From positions 62,001 to 126,000 of the forward strand of contig CAZSQZ010000004.1 in NCBI GenBank assembly GCA_964609215.1: DNA of 64,000 nucleotides. Direction: 5' to 3'. This document shows positions 25,861 to 34,458 of the stretch, piece by piece. Source of the DNA: JABDKJ01 sp964609215. GTDB taxonomy: Bacteria; Bacteroidota; Bacteroidia; Flavobacteriales_D; JABDKJ01. The notes under the pieces were generated by a model. The model was not told the DNA's origin, did not search any database, and worked only from the letters and a program-made list of their open reading frames with translations. Position 1 is the first letter of the stretch. The number at the start of each line of letters is the position of its first letter. Position numbers and translations under genes: made by a program.

Positions 25861-28800
25861 ATGAAAAAGCTTTGTCTACATATAGCTTTTACATTTCTAC
25901 TTTCTGGTATTAGTATTGCACTTCAAGGACAGTGTTTGCAAAACTATTCCTTTACGGCTTTCCCTGCTCCAAATAATGGAACCTATAATTCCGGAGAGAC
26001 CGTTACTTTTTGTTTTGAAACAGACTGGGACTTCAGCTTTTCAAACCCTGAATTTTTAATGGGAATTGAAATTATTCTTGGCTCTGGATGGGATCAAAAC
26101 AGCTTATCTGAAGGTTTTGTAGCTAACAATTGCACTACTTTTCCTGAAAACACAATATCATGTAATGGAACTGGAAGTTGGTCCTTTGTGAATGGTTATA
26201 CCAACCCCGAAACATTGAATACAATGGGCCCTGGTTTCTTATTTGAAGACGCTAACCCAGATCCAACAAACTATTGGGGGGATAATTGTGGGCTTTTAAA
26301 CGGTACTTGTGTGAGCACTTGTTTCAATTTTTGTTTTAACGTCACAGTTGCTGATTATGCCAACTGCTCCAATGGTGCTGATTTGAGCGTTTCAATCAAT
26401 CCACTTTCTGATGCAAATGCAGAAATAGGAAATAATTCAGGTGGAACCAATTGTGCAGGAGATCCCAATCCTTCAATTTCGGCTACTGCCAATTGTTGCG
26501 ATGTATCTGCAGGTTCTGATAATTGTGTTACTTATTGTTCAGATTCTGGTATTGGTATTTTGAATCTAAATGATATGATCATAGGAGAAAATACTGGAGG
26601 GGATTGGTTTTTTAATGGTGTGAATATTGGAACAAATTTCTTCAATCCGGCCAATGATCCAGGAGGAACATATACTTATGTAATTACCGGATCTAATGGT
26701 TGCACTGATGAAAGCAATCTTGAAATTACTATTAATCCATTTCCAGATGCAGGTCCACCGATTTTTGACTTGGAGGCATGTAGTGATTTTCCCGTATTAA
26801 ACATTATCAGCTTTTTCACTCCCCAACCTGTAGATTTGAATGGTTCTTGGGAAGATCCGGATGGGAACCCTTGGTCTGGAATGTATGATGCAGATGTAGA
26901 CCCAAACGGTACTTATTTATATATAACCGCAACAAATGGAATTTGCCCAGGTGATACCGTTTTTGTGAATTTGACCTCAGTAGATTATGGCAATCCCGGT
27001 GTAGGTATTTCCATTCCAATTTGTTCTGGTGCGGATCCTTTAGATTTATTCAATTCTCTTCAAGGAAACCCTGATGCTACAGGAACCTGGACTGATCCCA
27101 ATAATATGACCTTACCAGGCGGACATTTAGGTACTCTTGATCCTTCAACTGCGGTACCGGGTATATATACCTATACCATTGCTAATGGAACTCTAGGCCA
27201 GTGTTCATCCTCTGCGGAAGTTGACGTGACTATTACAGCTTCTGCCAATGCGGGAGTAAACTCTTCAACGACCATTTGCAGTTCAGCTGCTTCAATAAAC
27301 TTACTTGGTTTTTTAAATGGTGGTCCTGATGCTGGTGGTGTATGGACCGAACAGGCAACTGGAAATATAGTGTCTAGTGGTGCTGTTAATCCATTTGATT
27401 ATCCGGTAAACACTCCAATAGATTTCGTGTATACTATAGGATCTGGAAGTTGTGAGGATTCAGCAATTTTAACTGTTACCTTCAATGTTTCGCCCCAGGC
27501 GGGAATGACATCCGGTGGTGAAGATTCTCTTTTCTTCTGTGGGCCTTCAGTAGTCGATTTTAATTTTATTTTCACTAATGGAACTGGACCTTATAATATA
27601 ATCGTTACTGATCAAGATGGTAATAATGTTATAAACGAAAATGGTATTTCCGCTAATTCATTTAATACTTCATTATTAGTTAACAGTACTTCCACCTTTA
27701 CATTTAGCTCATTTGATGATACTGGAAATACCTGCCTAGGATTTATAAATACCGATAATACTCTAGATGTTATTATTAATTCACCTCCAAATGGTTCTTT
27801 ATCATTAAGCGGTGATATTTGTCTTGGAGATTCAGTAGTTCTTGATTTAACACTAAGCGGAAATGCCCCATTTACCGTTAAGATTAATATTGGAGGAACA
27901 GAAGAAACCTTTGTTAATCTCGGAATGAATGAATCTATTCCAGTTTATCCCGGAAGTACAGGTCTAACTAACATTGAGTTAATCGAAGTTATTGATGGAA
28001 GTAGCCCAGCATGCACTACAGCAACATCAAGCGGAGGATCAATAGATGTATTTAGTCCTCCAGAATTGAATATTTTCGGGATGGATAGTATTTGCCCGGG
28101 AGAACAGGCTCAATTAGAGGTAGGTATTTCAGGAATGTGGGCAGATTATAGTATTTGGTTGAGTGCAAACAATACCACTTTTGAATTTTCTAATGTTGTA
28201 AATGGAGATATTATTGATGTCCCTGCTTCTTCTACGATTAGTTTTTGTGCTGACTCTATAGCTCCAACAAGCTTTAATCAGTGTGTTTCAGCAGCTATTG
28301 ACTGCGTGGAGATTTATGTGAGCGATAATCCAGCAATAGATAATCCCATGGTTAGCTGTGACCCTTTTACTGAAGAAGGAATCATCACTTTCGATATTAT
28401 AGACGGAGACAGTGATGATTTTACAATCTCTGGTATAGATGGAACGGTAACTGGAAACTCCTTTGAAAGTAATATTTTTCCAAATGGTGATGCTTTTAGT
28501 ATTGTAGTTGAAGATGAATTTGGCTGTTCTTCCAGTACTGAAAACATTAACATTAATTGTTCATGCACTTCTAGTTTCTCTGGAAGTATGGTCAATACCG
28601 ATACTGTTGTTACCTGTAATAATTTGTCAATAGATGTACTCGGTTTTTTTCTAAATGATAGCGTACTGGAGCCAGGAGATATATTTGAGTTTGTTTTACA
28701 CGACAGCCCTGATGGAACATTAGGTAATGTTTTTGCAACAAATACACTGCCTGTGTTCTTTTATAGTTCAATTCTGAATTTCGGACAGGTTTATTACATT

Positions 28801-30726
28801 TCTCCAATAGCTGGTCTAGACGATAGCGGAAATGTGAATCTCTTGGATCCTTGTCTTTCTGTAGGACCCGGAATTCCTATTATTTTTAACGAACAGCCTA
28901 CAGCTAATATTGTTAATCCCAATATTGTGGTTTGCTCTGGGCAAGCTGCAGATATTGAAATAAACTTGACTGGTGAAGGCCCTTGGACTCTAGATTTACA
29001 TGATAGTAATGGTCCTGTAGCAGGTAGTCCTTTTGTGGTAAATTCTAGCCCCTTTGTATATTCAACTAGTGTCGCTGACACCTATACCATCTCAAATTTA
29101 TTTAATATAAATTGTTCAGGAAGTTCTACGGCTGTGCAAGCAACAGTTTCTCTAAGTGATGTCCCTACGGTTACTGTATTACCTTTAGATGTATTCTGCG
29201 AAAATGCTCAAAACGAGTTATTCTTAAATTTCACTGGACAAGGACCTTGGACCTTGAATATGGAATATAATGGATCTCCACAACCATCTTTAGTTTTTGG
29301 TAATGCAAACTCTTCTTTAAACCTTGTTACTGAGGGCACTTTCGTTCTAACTGGCATCTCCGATGCTTTTTGTTCCAATGCAATAAATGACACGATAGAA
29401 ATAGTTTTCTTTGAAAATCCAATGGCCTCAATTTCTGGTGGAGGTTCTTTTTGCGAAGGAGATTCTAGTTTAATTGAACTGCAATTCTCAGGAGGAAATC
29501 CAGATTACAATTTTGAATATACTGATGGAACACAAAATTTCGGCCCCTTTTCAAGTTCAAATGATTCATATTCTTTCTACGCAAGCAATGGTGGAAACTA
29601 TCAAATTATTTCCCTAAGCGATAACTTCTGTGATGGAACATTTAGCGGAGCTGCTACGATTGAAGAATTGCCGAATCCAGAAATAGATATTGTGTTGAGC
29701 GATAATGAAATTTGTGAAGGAGAAAATATTACCGTGAGTTTCAATTTTAATTCAAATGATAGTTTTCAATTTGATTTCATTATTCAAAATGACACGAATA
29801 CCTTAACTGTTGGTAATGGCCATGAGATAAACCTGCAACCAGATGAAAGTAGTTCATTTCAGGTTATAAATATTATTAATCAGGCCAATGGTTGTTCTTC
29901 AGATGTTGGTGAGACGGAGTTTCTAGACCTCCTCCCAACTCCACAAGCTGATGCGGGACCTGATGTTTTCATTTGTTCTGGAGATACTGCGCAGTTAGGC
30001 ACAAGTGGAAATTCAGATGCTATTTACTTTTGGGAAAATACGGCAGGTTTAAGTAATCCTCAATCTGCAAACCCTACCGTAAGTCTTATCAATTCTTCAA
30101 ATGAAGAAGTTAGCGTTGAATATGTACTATTTGTCAATGAAAATGGTTGCTTCAATTCGGATACAACTTTGGTAAATATATATAAGCCCCCTGTAGTAGA
30201 TTTTTATCATAACCCTGATCCTGTTCTTTTAACAGATCCAACTGTTAATTTAATCAATCTGTCAGATAATGATTTATCTTTCATTTGGGATGTAGAAAGT
30301 ATTGGTCAGATAAATGAGGTTAGCCCAACTGTTACATTTTCAAATGTTTCACCGGATTTCTATACGGTTTGTCTTTTAGGAACTGATCCAAATGCTTGTG
30401 CTGTTGAATTTTGCAGAATTATAGAAGTATCAGGAGAGCCACTGGTTTATATTGCCAATGCTTTTACACCAGATGGGGATGGAATAAATGATCATTTTCT
30501 GCCAGTAATTTCAAATGGTTTGCCTCAAGATTATGAGCTTCAAATTTTTAATCGTTGGGGTGAACAAATATTCTTTTCTGAGGATCCTACAATTGGCTGG
30601 GATGGAAGTGGTTTTAATGAAGAATATTATGCCCAAACAGAGGTCTACGTTTGGACATTGAGATTCAAGAACCCATTCAGCGCGGAAATACTTCATTTTC
30701 AGGGTCATGTGACTTTGATTCGTTAA
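25861..30726 (+). CDS. Giant T9SS type B sorting domain protein (1621 aa), multi-repeat adhesin-like
   Basis: Signal peptide 1-24 (ending LQGQ). The body consists of about 12-14 Ig/PKD-like beta-sandwich modules, many with paired Cys and recurrent 'G.W..P' and 'G.Y.Y.I' strands (GTYTYVITGSNGC, 'GIYTYTIANGT'). The later repeats share a 'GEGPWTLDL / GQGPWTLNM' signature. A PKD-like module lies at about 1440-1525. The last ~95 residues (about 1527-1621) form the gliding-associated CHU_C domain: IANAFTPDGDGINDHF, LQIFNRWGEQIFFSEDP, WDGSG, and the VTLIR end. Likely a surface or secreted adhesin exported by T9SS. Preceded by a terminator; two further type B genes follow. Confidence 0.88.
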   Translation: MKKLCLHIAFTFLLSGISIALQGQCLQNYSFTAFPAPNNGTYNSGETVTFCFETDWDFSFSNPEFLMGIEIILGSGWDQNSLSEGFVANNCTTFPENTISCNGTGSWSFVNGYTNPETLNTMGPGFLFEDANPDPTNYWGDNCGLLNGTCVSTCFNFCFNVTVADYANCSNGADLSVSINPLSDANAEIGNNSGGTNCAGDPNPSISATANCCDVSAGSDNCVTYCSDSGIGILNLNDMIIGENTGGDWFFNGVNIGTNFFNPANDPGGTYTYVITGSNGCTDESNLEITINPFPDAGPPIFDLEACSDFPVLNIISFFTPQPVDLNGSWEDPDGNPWSGMYDADVDPNGTYLYITATNGICPGDTVFVNLTSVDYGNPGVGISIPICSGADPLDLFNSLQGNPDATGTWTDPNNMTLPGGHLGTLDPSTAVPGIYTYTIANGTLGQCSSSAEVDVTITASANAGVNSSTTICSSAASINLLGFLNGGPDAGGVWTEQATGNIVSSGAVNPFDYPVNTPIDFVYTIGSGSCEDSAILTVTFNVSPQAGMTSGGEDSLFFCGPSVVDFNFIFTNGTGPYNIIVTDQDGNNVINENGISANSFNTSLLVNSTSTFTFSSFDDTGNTCLGFINTDNTLDVIINSPPNGSLSLSGDICLGDSVVLDLTLSGNAPFTVKINIGGTEETFVNLGMNESIPVYPGSTGLTNIELIEVIDGSSPACTTATSSGGSIDVFSPPELNIFGMDSICPGEQAQLEVGISGMWADYSIWLSANNTTFEFSNVVNGDIIDVPASSTISFCADSIAPTSFNQCVSAAIDCVEIYVSDNPAIDNPMVSCDPFTEEGIITFDIIDGDSDDFTISGIDGTVTGNSFESNIFPNGDAFSIVVEDEFGCSSSTENININCSCTSSFSGSMVNTDTVVTCNNLSIDVLGFFLNDSVLEPGDIFEFVLHDSPDGTLGNVFATNTLPVFFYSSILNFGQVYYISPIAGLDDSGNVNLLDPCLSVGPGIPIIFNEQPTANIVNPNIVVCSGQAADIEINLTGEGPWTLDLHDSNGPVAGSPFVVNSSPFVYSTSVADTYTISNLFNINCSGSSTAVQATVSLSDVPTVTVLPLDVFCENAQNELFLNFTGQGPWTLNMEYNGSPQPSLVFGNANSSLNLVTEGTFVLTGISDAFCSNAINDTIEIVFFENPMASISGGGSFCEGDSSLIELQFSGGNPDYNFEYTDGTQNFGPFSSSNDSYSFYASNGGNYQIISLSDNFCDGTFSGAATIEELPNPEIDIVLSDNEICEGENITVSFNFNSNDSFQFDFIIQNDTNTLTVGNGHEINLQPDESSSFQVINIINQANGCSSDVGETEFLDLLPTPQADAGPDVFICSGDTAQLGTSGNSDAIYFWENTAGLSNPQSANPTVSLINSSNEEVSVEYVLFVNENGCFNSDTTLVNIYKPPVVDFYHNPDPVLLTDPTVNLINLSDNDLSFIWDVESIGQINEVSPTVTFSNVSPDFYTVCLLGTDPNACAVEFCRIIEVSGEPLVYIANAFTPDGDGINDHFLPVISNGLPQDYELQIFNRWGEQIFFSEDPTIGWDGSGFNEEYYAQTEVYVWTLRFKNPFSAEILHFQGHVTLIR

Positions 30727-30817
30727 TTTTCTTTTAGTTAACGTATTTCCAATTATATACTAATTAGGATTGTTATTCTTTGACAGTTTAGAACTACCCA
30801 TTAGAACAATTTTTCAT

Positions 30818-30825
30818 TAAATTTG
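30818..30825 (+). promoter_or_regulatory. -7 element TAAATTTG before the second type B gene
   Basis: Exact TAnnTTTG match ending 18 bp before the ATG at 30844. It overlaps an in-frame TTG at 30823, which argues against that TTG as the start. Confidence 0.55.
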
Positions 30826-30843
30826 ATACTCATAACCAAACAA

Positions 30844-33800
30844 ATGTTAAATAAGTTTCTAATTGCTCTGTCTTTTATTATTTCGAGCATTTTTGCCACA
30901 GGTCAAGCCATTAATTTTGATGTCTCCAATGGTCAAGAATTTGAAATAGTTTGTACCTCAGTAAATTCATTGAGCTATGCAGGCCCAAATGGTGGGCCTC
31001 CTATGGGAACACCAAATAATACAGCCTACCCTCCTGGTGTAAATGTTTCTGTTACTATTTGTCCTGAATTTGGAAGTAGCGTTGCAAGTGCTATTTTTCT
31101 AAATCAAGCACCATTTGAATGGAATATTCCTGATGGAGATATTATCAACGTATATGATGGCCAATCAACTGCTGCGCCACTTATTGGTTCTTACAATAGT
31201 GTCACGGATCCTTCTGGACTTGGCATTCAGTCCAGTGGTTTTTTAGGAGGAAATCCTTCTGGATGCATAACTATTCAGCTAATTTCTTCGCCAACAGGTA
31301 ATGGAGGAAATTTTAATAGTCTTTTGTCATGCGGAAATGTCTGGCAAGCCTATGAAACTGAAATAAACCCAACAAATCCATTTCCGAATAATGATACCAT
31401 TCAAGTTTGTTTTCCTACTACCATAGAATTAAATGGTACGGGAAATTTCGCATGGATGCCTGGTGACCCCGGATATGAGCAAACTGATGCAAATAGTATG
31501 TTCAGATGGATAATGGGAGATGGAACTGTTTATGAAGGCCTAGGCTTAACTAATGTAACGCATGATTATGGTTCTGCCAATGGTTTCTATTGCATATTAC
31601 AAATAACCGATGCTGAAGGACAAGTACTTAGGGACTCATTAGTCGTTCAACACTCTCCGGGAGTTGATTTTAGCCCCTTAGCTGTGAGTGCTGACACCGT
31701 TTGTTTGGGTGAAGAAGTAGTGGTGAATTGGAGTCAAGACAATAGCATTTTAACAGACACTGGAACTTATTTTTTCGGTGGTCTTTTTGGAGAACAGTTA
31801 TTCATTCCTGACTGGGGAGGAACTCCGGTACCCTATCAAACGTGTATAGATGTTTCTAACTTCTTACCAGGAGCAACCATAACATCAGGTGCGGAAGTCA
31901 TAGATTTATGTTTGTCAATAGAACATTCATTTCTGGGTGATTTAGAGGCGCAGTTGGTTTGTCCAAATGGTACTGCGGTAGCCATATTTGATACATATGT
32001 AGCTGGATCAGGCTCTAATCCAGGAGAATTAATACCCGGTGGTGTTCAACCTGGTGGTATTAACCTAGGTGTACCTGGCGCAGGATTGACTCCAGGCGAC
32101 CCATTTACTTATTGCTGGTCCGTTGGCCCTACGGATTTCGATTCATTTGAAGATGAGTTCAACAATGGTAATTGGGCTGGACAAACAGCCGTTCCACCAG
32201 GATCTTATAAGCCTTCTGGAGATTTTGACGACTTTATAGGATGTCCAGTAAATGGAGAATGGTGTTTTTTAATCCAAGATAATTTTGGTGCTGACGATGG
32301 ATATGTATTTGATTGGAGTATCCAATTTCCTGATTATCTTACTGCTGACCCAGACATTTATATCACAGATCTCATAGATATAGCATGGACTGAATTACCG
32401 ACAAATCCTTCCTCCAATTCAATAGTTAGTAATGTTCCAGCAGATTCAACTTTAATTATTCAACCTGCTGTTGCTGGAACTTATGAGTATCTTTTAACGG
32501 TAACAGACAATTTTAACTGTCCCTACGATACAACCATAACTGTTGTTGTGGGGAACGTTCCAGAAATTACTGTAGATGATGACTTAACCATAGACTGCGA
32601 TGAAGATATTGCACTTTCGGTAACAATTGATGGAGTTCTTCCTCCACCTGCAAATTGTTTCTATGTACTGGAGTTAATTGATACGTTTGGAGACGGTTGG
32701 AATGGTGGTTTTGTAGAAGTAATAGTAGACGGGGCTTCTGTTGGTACTTTTACTCTTGATAATATCGTAGATAACGGATCTGATGCAACCTTTAATATAC
32801 CAGTGACTCACCTTGGCTCGATACAATTAATTTACACTGGTGGTGCTTTTCAAAATGAAAATGAATACAGTCTCTTCGCAGCAAATGGAGATTTACTGTT
32901 TACCGATAATTCGAATCCTCCATTCAATGGCCTTTCCTTTATTGGTGAAACAAATTGCCAGGGACCAGGACCAACTTACGTTTACAATTGGACACCGACT
33001 AATTTTTTAGATGACCCGAGTATTCCAAATCCAAATGCCACAGGAATTTCTGCATCTACAACCTTTATTGTAGAAGTTTATGAAGAGCCATTCACTCAAT
33101 GTTTGGCTATTGACTCTGTTGTAGTTGGACTGTTGGGTGAACTGAATGCAGGACCAGATATTCCCGGTTGTGTAATGTCATACGAACTATCTGCAATATC
33201 TTATTTAAACAATGGAGTATGGAGCGCACCTCCAGGTTCTGGAGTTGTTTTTGCTGACCCCACAGACCCTAATACAACAGCAAGCACAACTATTCCTGGG
33301 ACTTATGTTCTTACTTGGACTGACCCATCTGGCAATAGTTGCCCGCAATCTGATGAGATTATAGTTACTTTCTTAGATCAAATAAATGTAGACTTTACCT
33401 TAACTGAGCCTTCCTGTTTTGGAGATTGCAATGGTATGTTGGAAGCAAGTCCTTCTGGAGGTACAGTAGCAGCCGATTATTTCTATGAATGGTCTACTGC
33501 GCTCCAAGGTCCTGGAGAAAATACAGCAATGAATCTTTGTGCTGGAACGTATAGCTTAACTGTTACGGATGATAACGGTTGTTCTTTCTTGCATAATGTA
33601 GCTGTAACTCAACCTGCAGAAGTTGTAATAGATTCAGTTTTAACCAATAGAGAAGAGTGTCTTGGATTCTGTAATGGAGAAATAACCGTTTTCAGTGCTG
33701 CGGCAACACAATATAGTTTTGATGGAGGTGCAACTTTTGGCCCTGATAATTTTTACAATCAAGCCTGTGGAGGAAATGCCACAGTAATCATTCAGGATGA

Positions 33801-34395
33801 TAATGGATGTTTCAAGGAAACTTCAGCATTCGTGCCATCACCTGTTCCTCCAGTTGCAGATTTTGATGCAGAAAATGGAACTGCGTCTGTTATAAACCCT
33901 CAGTTTCACTTTATAAATCAATCAGAAGGAAATGAAGACAACTTCTGGTTCTTTGGGCCTGCTGGTGTTTATGGGACATCTACAGAACTGGATCCATTTT
34001 TTACATACCCTAATGAGGTAGGTACTTATAGTGCTACTTTATTGGTTGTTGATAGCATTGGTTGCACAGACACGCTCACTAGGACGGTGGATGTTATTGA
34101 TGAATTTCTCTTTTTCCTTCCCAACTCATTTACACCCAATGGTGATGGTATAAATGATTATTTGGAAGCCTTTGGTGGAGATATCCTAGCTTCAGACTTC
34201 GTTTTCCAAGTATTTGATAGATGGGGACGAGTTGTATATGAAGCTACTGATTTCCCCTTTAAGTGGGATGGCGGAGGAAGTAGAAATCCTGATTATTTCC
34301 TAGAGGCAGGTGTTTATGTATGGAGAATGCAAAGTAAACGAGCCAGTACAACTGATAAAATTGAACAACATGGGCACCTAACCATTATAAGGTAG
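30844..34395 (+). CDS. T9SS type B protein with CUB-like, PKD, P-domain and SprB-like modules
   Basis: About 1183 residues from the ATG at 30844. Signal peptide ends ATGQA. A CUB-like region (about 25-165; 'DGDIINVYDGQSTAAPLIGSY') is followed by PKD (about 190-270; FRWIMGDGTVYEG). A proprotein-convertase P-domain-like region (about 320-500) has SIEHSFLGDLEAQLVCPNG and NGEWCFLIQDNFGADDGYV. Next come Ig-like repeats, a SprB-like repeat (about 847-925; PSCFGDCNGMLEASPSGGT, GTYSLTVTDDNGC), a second PKD (about 1005-1085) and a CHU_C sorting domain (about 1087-1183; LPNSFTPNGDGINDY, FQVFDRWGRVVYE, LTIIR). P-domains normally accompany proteases, but no catalytic domain is present. Surface adhesin or binding role inferred. 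Confidence 0.88.
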   Translation: MLNKFLIALSFIISSIFATGQAINFDVSNGQEFEIVCTSVNSLSYAGPNGGPPMGTPNNTAYPPGVNVSVTICPEFGSSVASAIFLNQAPFEWNIPDGDIINVYDGQSTAAPLIGSYNSVTDPSGLGIQSSGFLGGNPSGCITIQLISSPTGNGGNFNSLLSCGNVWQAYETEINPTNPFPNNDTIQVCFPTTIELNGTGNFAWMPGDPGYEQTDANSMFRWIMGDGTVYEGLGLTNVTHDYGSANGFYCILQITDAEGQVLRDSLVVQHSPGVDFSPLAVSADTVCLGEEVVVNWSQDNSILTDTGTYFFGGLFGEQLFIPDWGGTPVPYQTCIDVSNFLPGATITSGAEVIDLCLSIEHSFLGDLEAQLVCPNGTAVAIFDTYVAGSGSNPGELIPGGVQPGGINLGVPGAGLTPGDPFTYCWSVGPTDFDSFEDEFNNGNWAGQTAVPPGSYKPSGDFDDFIGCPVNGEWCFLIQDNFGADDGYVFDWSIQFPDYLTADPDIYITDLIDIAWTELPTNPSSNSIVSNVPADSTLIIQPAVAGTYEYLLTVTDNFNCPYDTTITVVVGNVPEITVDDDLTIDCDEDIALSVTIDGVLPPPANCFYVLELIDTFGDGWNGGFVEVIVDGASVGTFTLDNIVDNGSDATFNIPVTHLGSIQLIYTGGAFQNENEYSLFAANGDLLFTDNSNPPFNGLSFIGETNCQGPGPTYVYNWTPTNFLDDPSIPNPNATGISASTTFIVEVYEEPFTQCLAIDSVVVGLLGELNAGPDIPGCVMSYELSAISYLNNGVWSAPPGSGVVFADPTDPNTTASTTIPGTYVLTWTDPSGNSCPQSDEIIVTFLDQINVDFTLTEPSCFGDCNGMLEASPSGGTVAADYFYEWSTALQGPGENTAMNLCAGTYSLTVTDDNGCSFLHNVAVTQPAEVVIDSVLTNREECLGFCNGEITVFSAAATQYSFDGGATFGPDNFYNQACGGNATVIIQDDNGCFKETSAFVPSPVPPVADFDAENGTASVINPQFHFINQSEGNEDNFWFFGPAGVYGTSTELDPFFTYPNEVGTYSATLLVVDSIGCTDTLTRTVDVIDEFLFFLPNSFTPNGDGINDYLEAFGGDILASDFVFQVFDRWGRVVYEATDFPFKWDGGGSRNPDYFLEAGVYVWRMQSKRASTTDKIEQHGHLTIIR

Positions 34396-34458
34396 CGCGG
34401 CATTCTATTTTTCACTATTTTAGCACTTGAACAAGTGTAGATTGAACAATTGTCCCAA

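Noticed and set aside
30823..30843. TTG start for the second type B gene
   Set aside because: The TTG overlaps a -7 promoter element, and the signal peptide begins properly at the ATG at 30844.
34424..34437. Palindrome CACTTGAACAAGTG before the third type B gene as an operator
   Set aside because: Single occurrence, short, and no regulator or second site seen; could be chance in AT-rich DNA.
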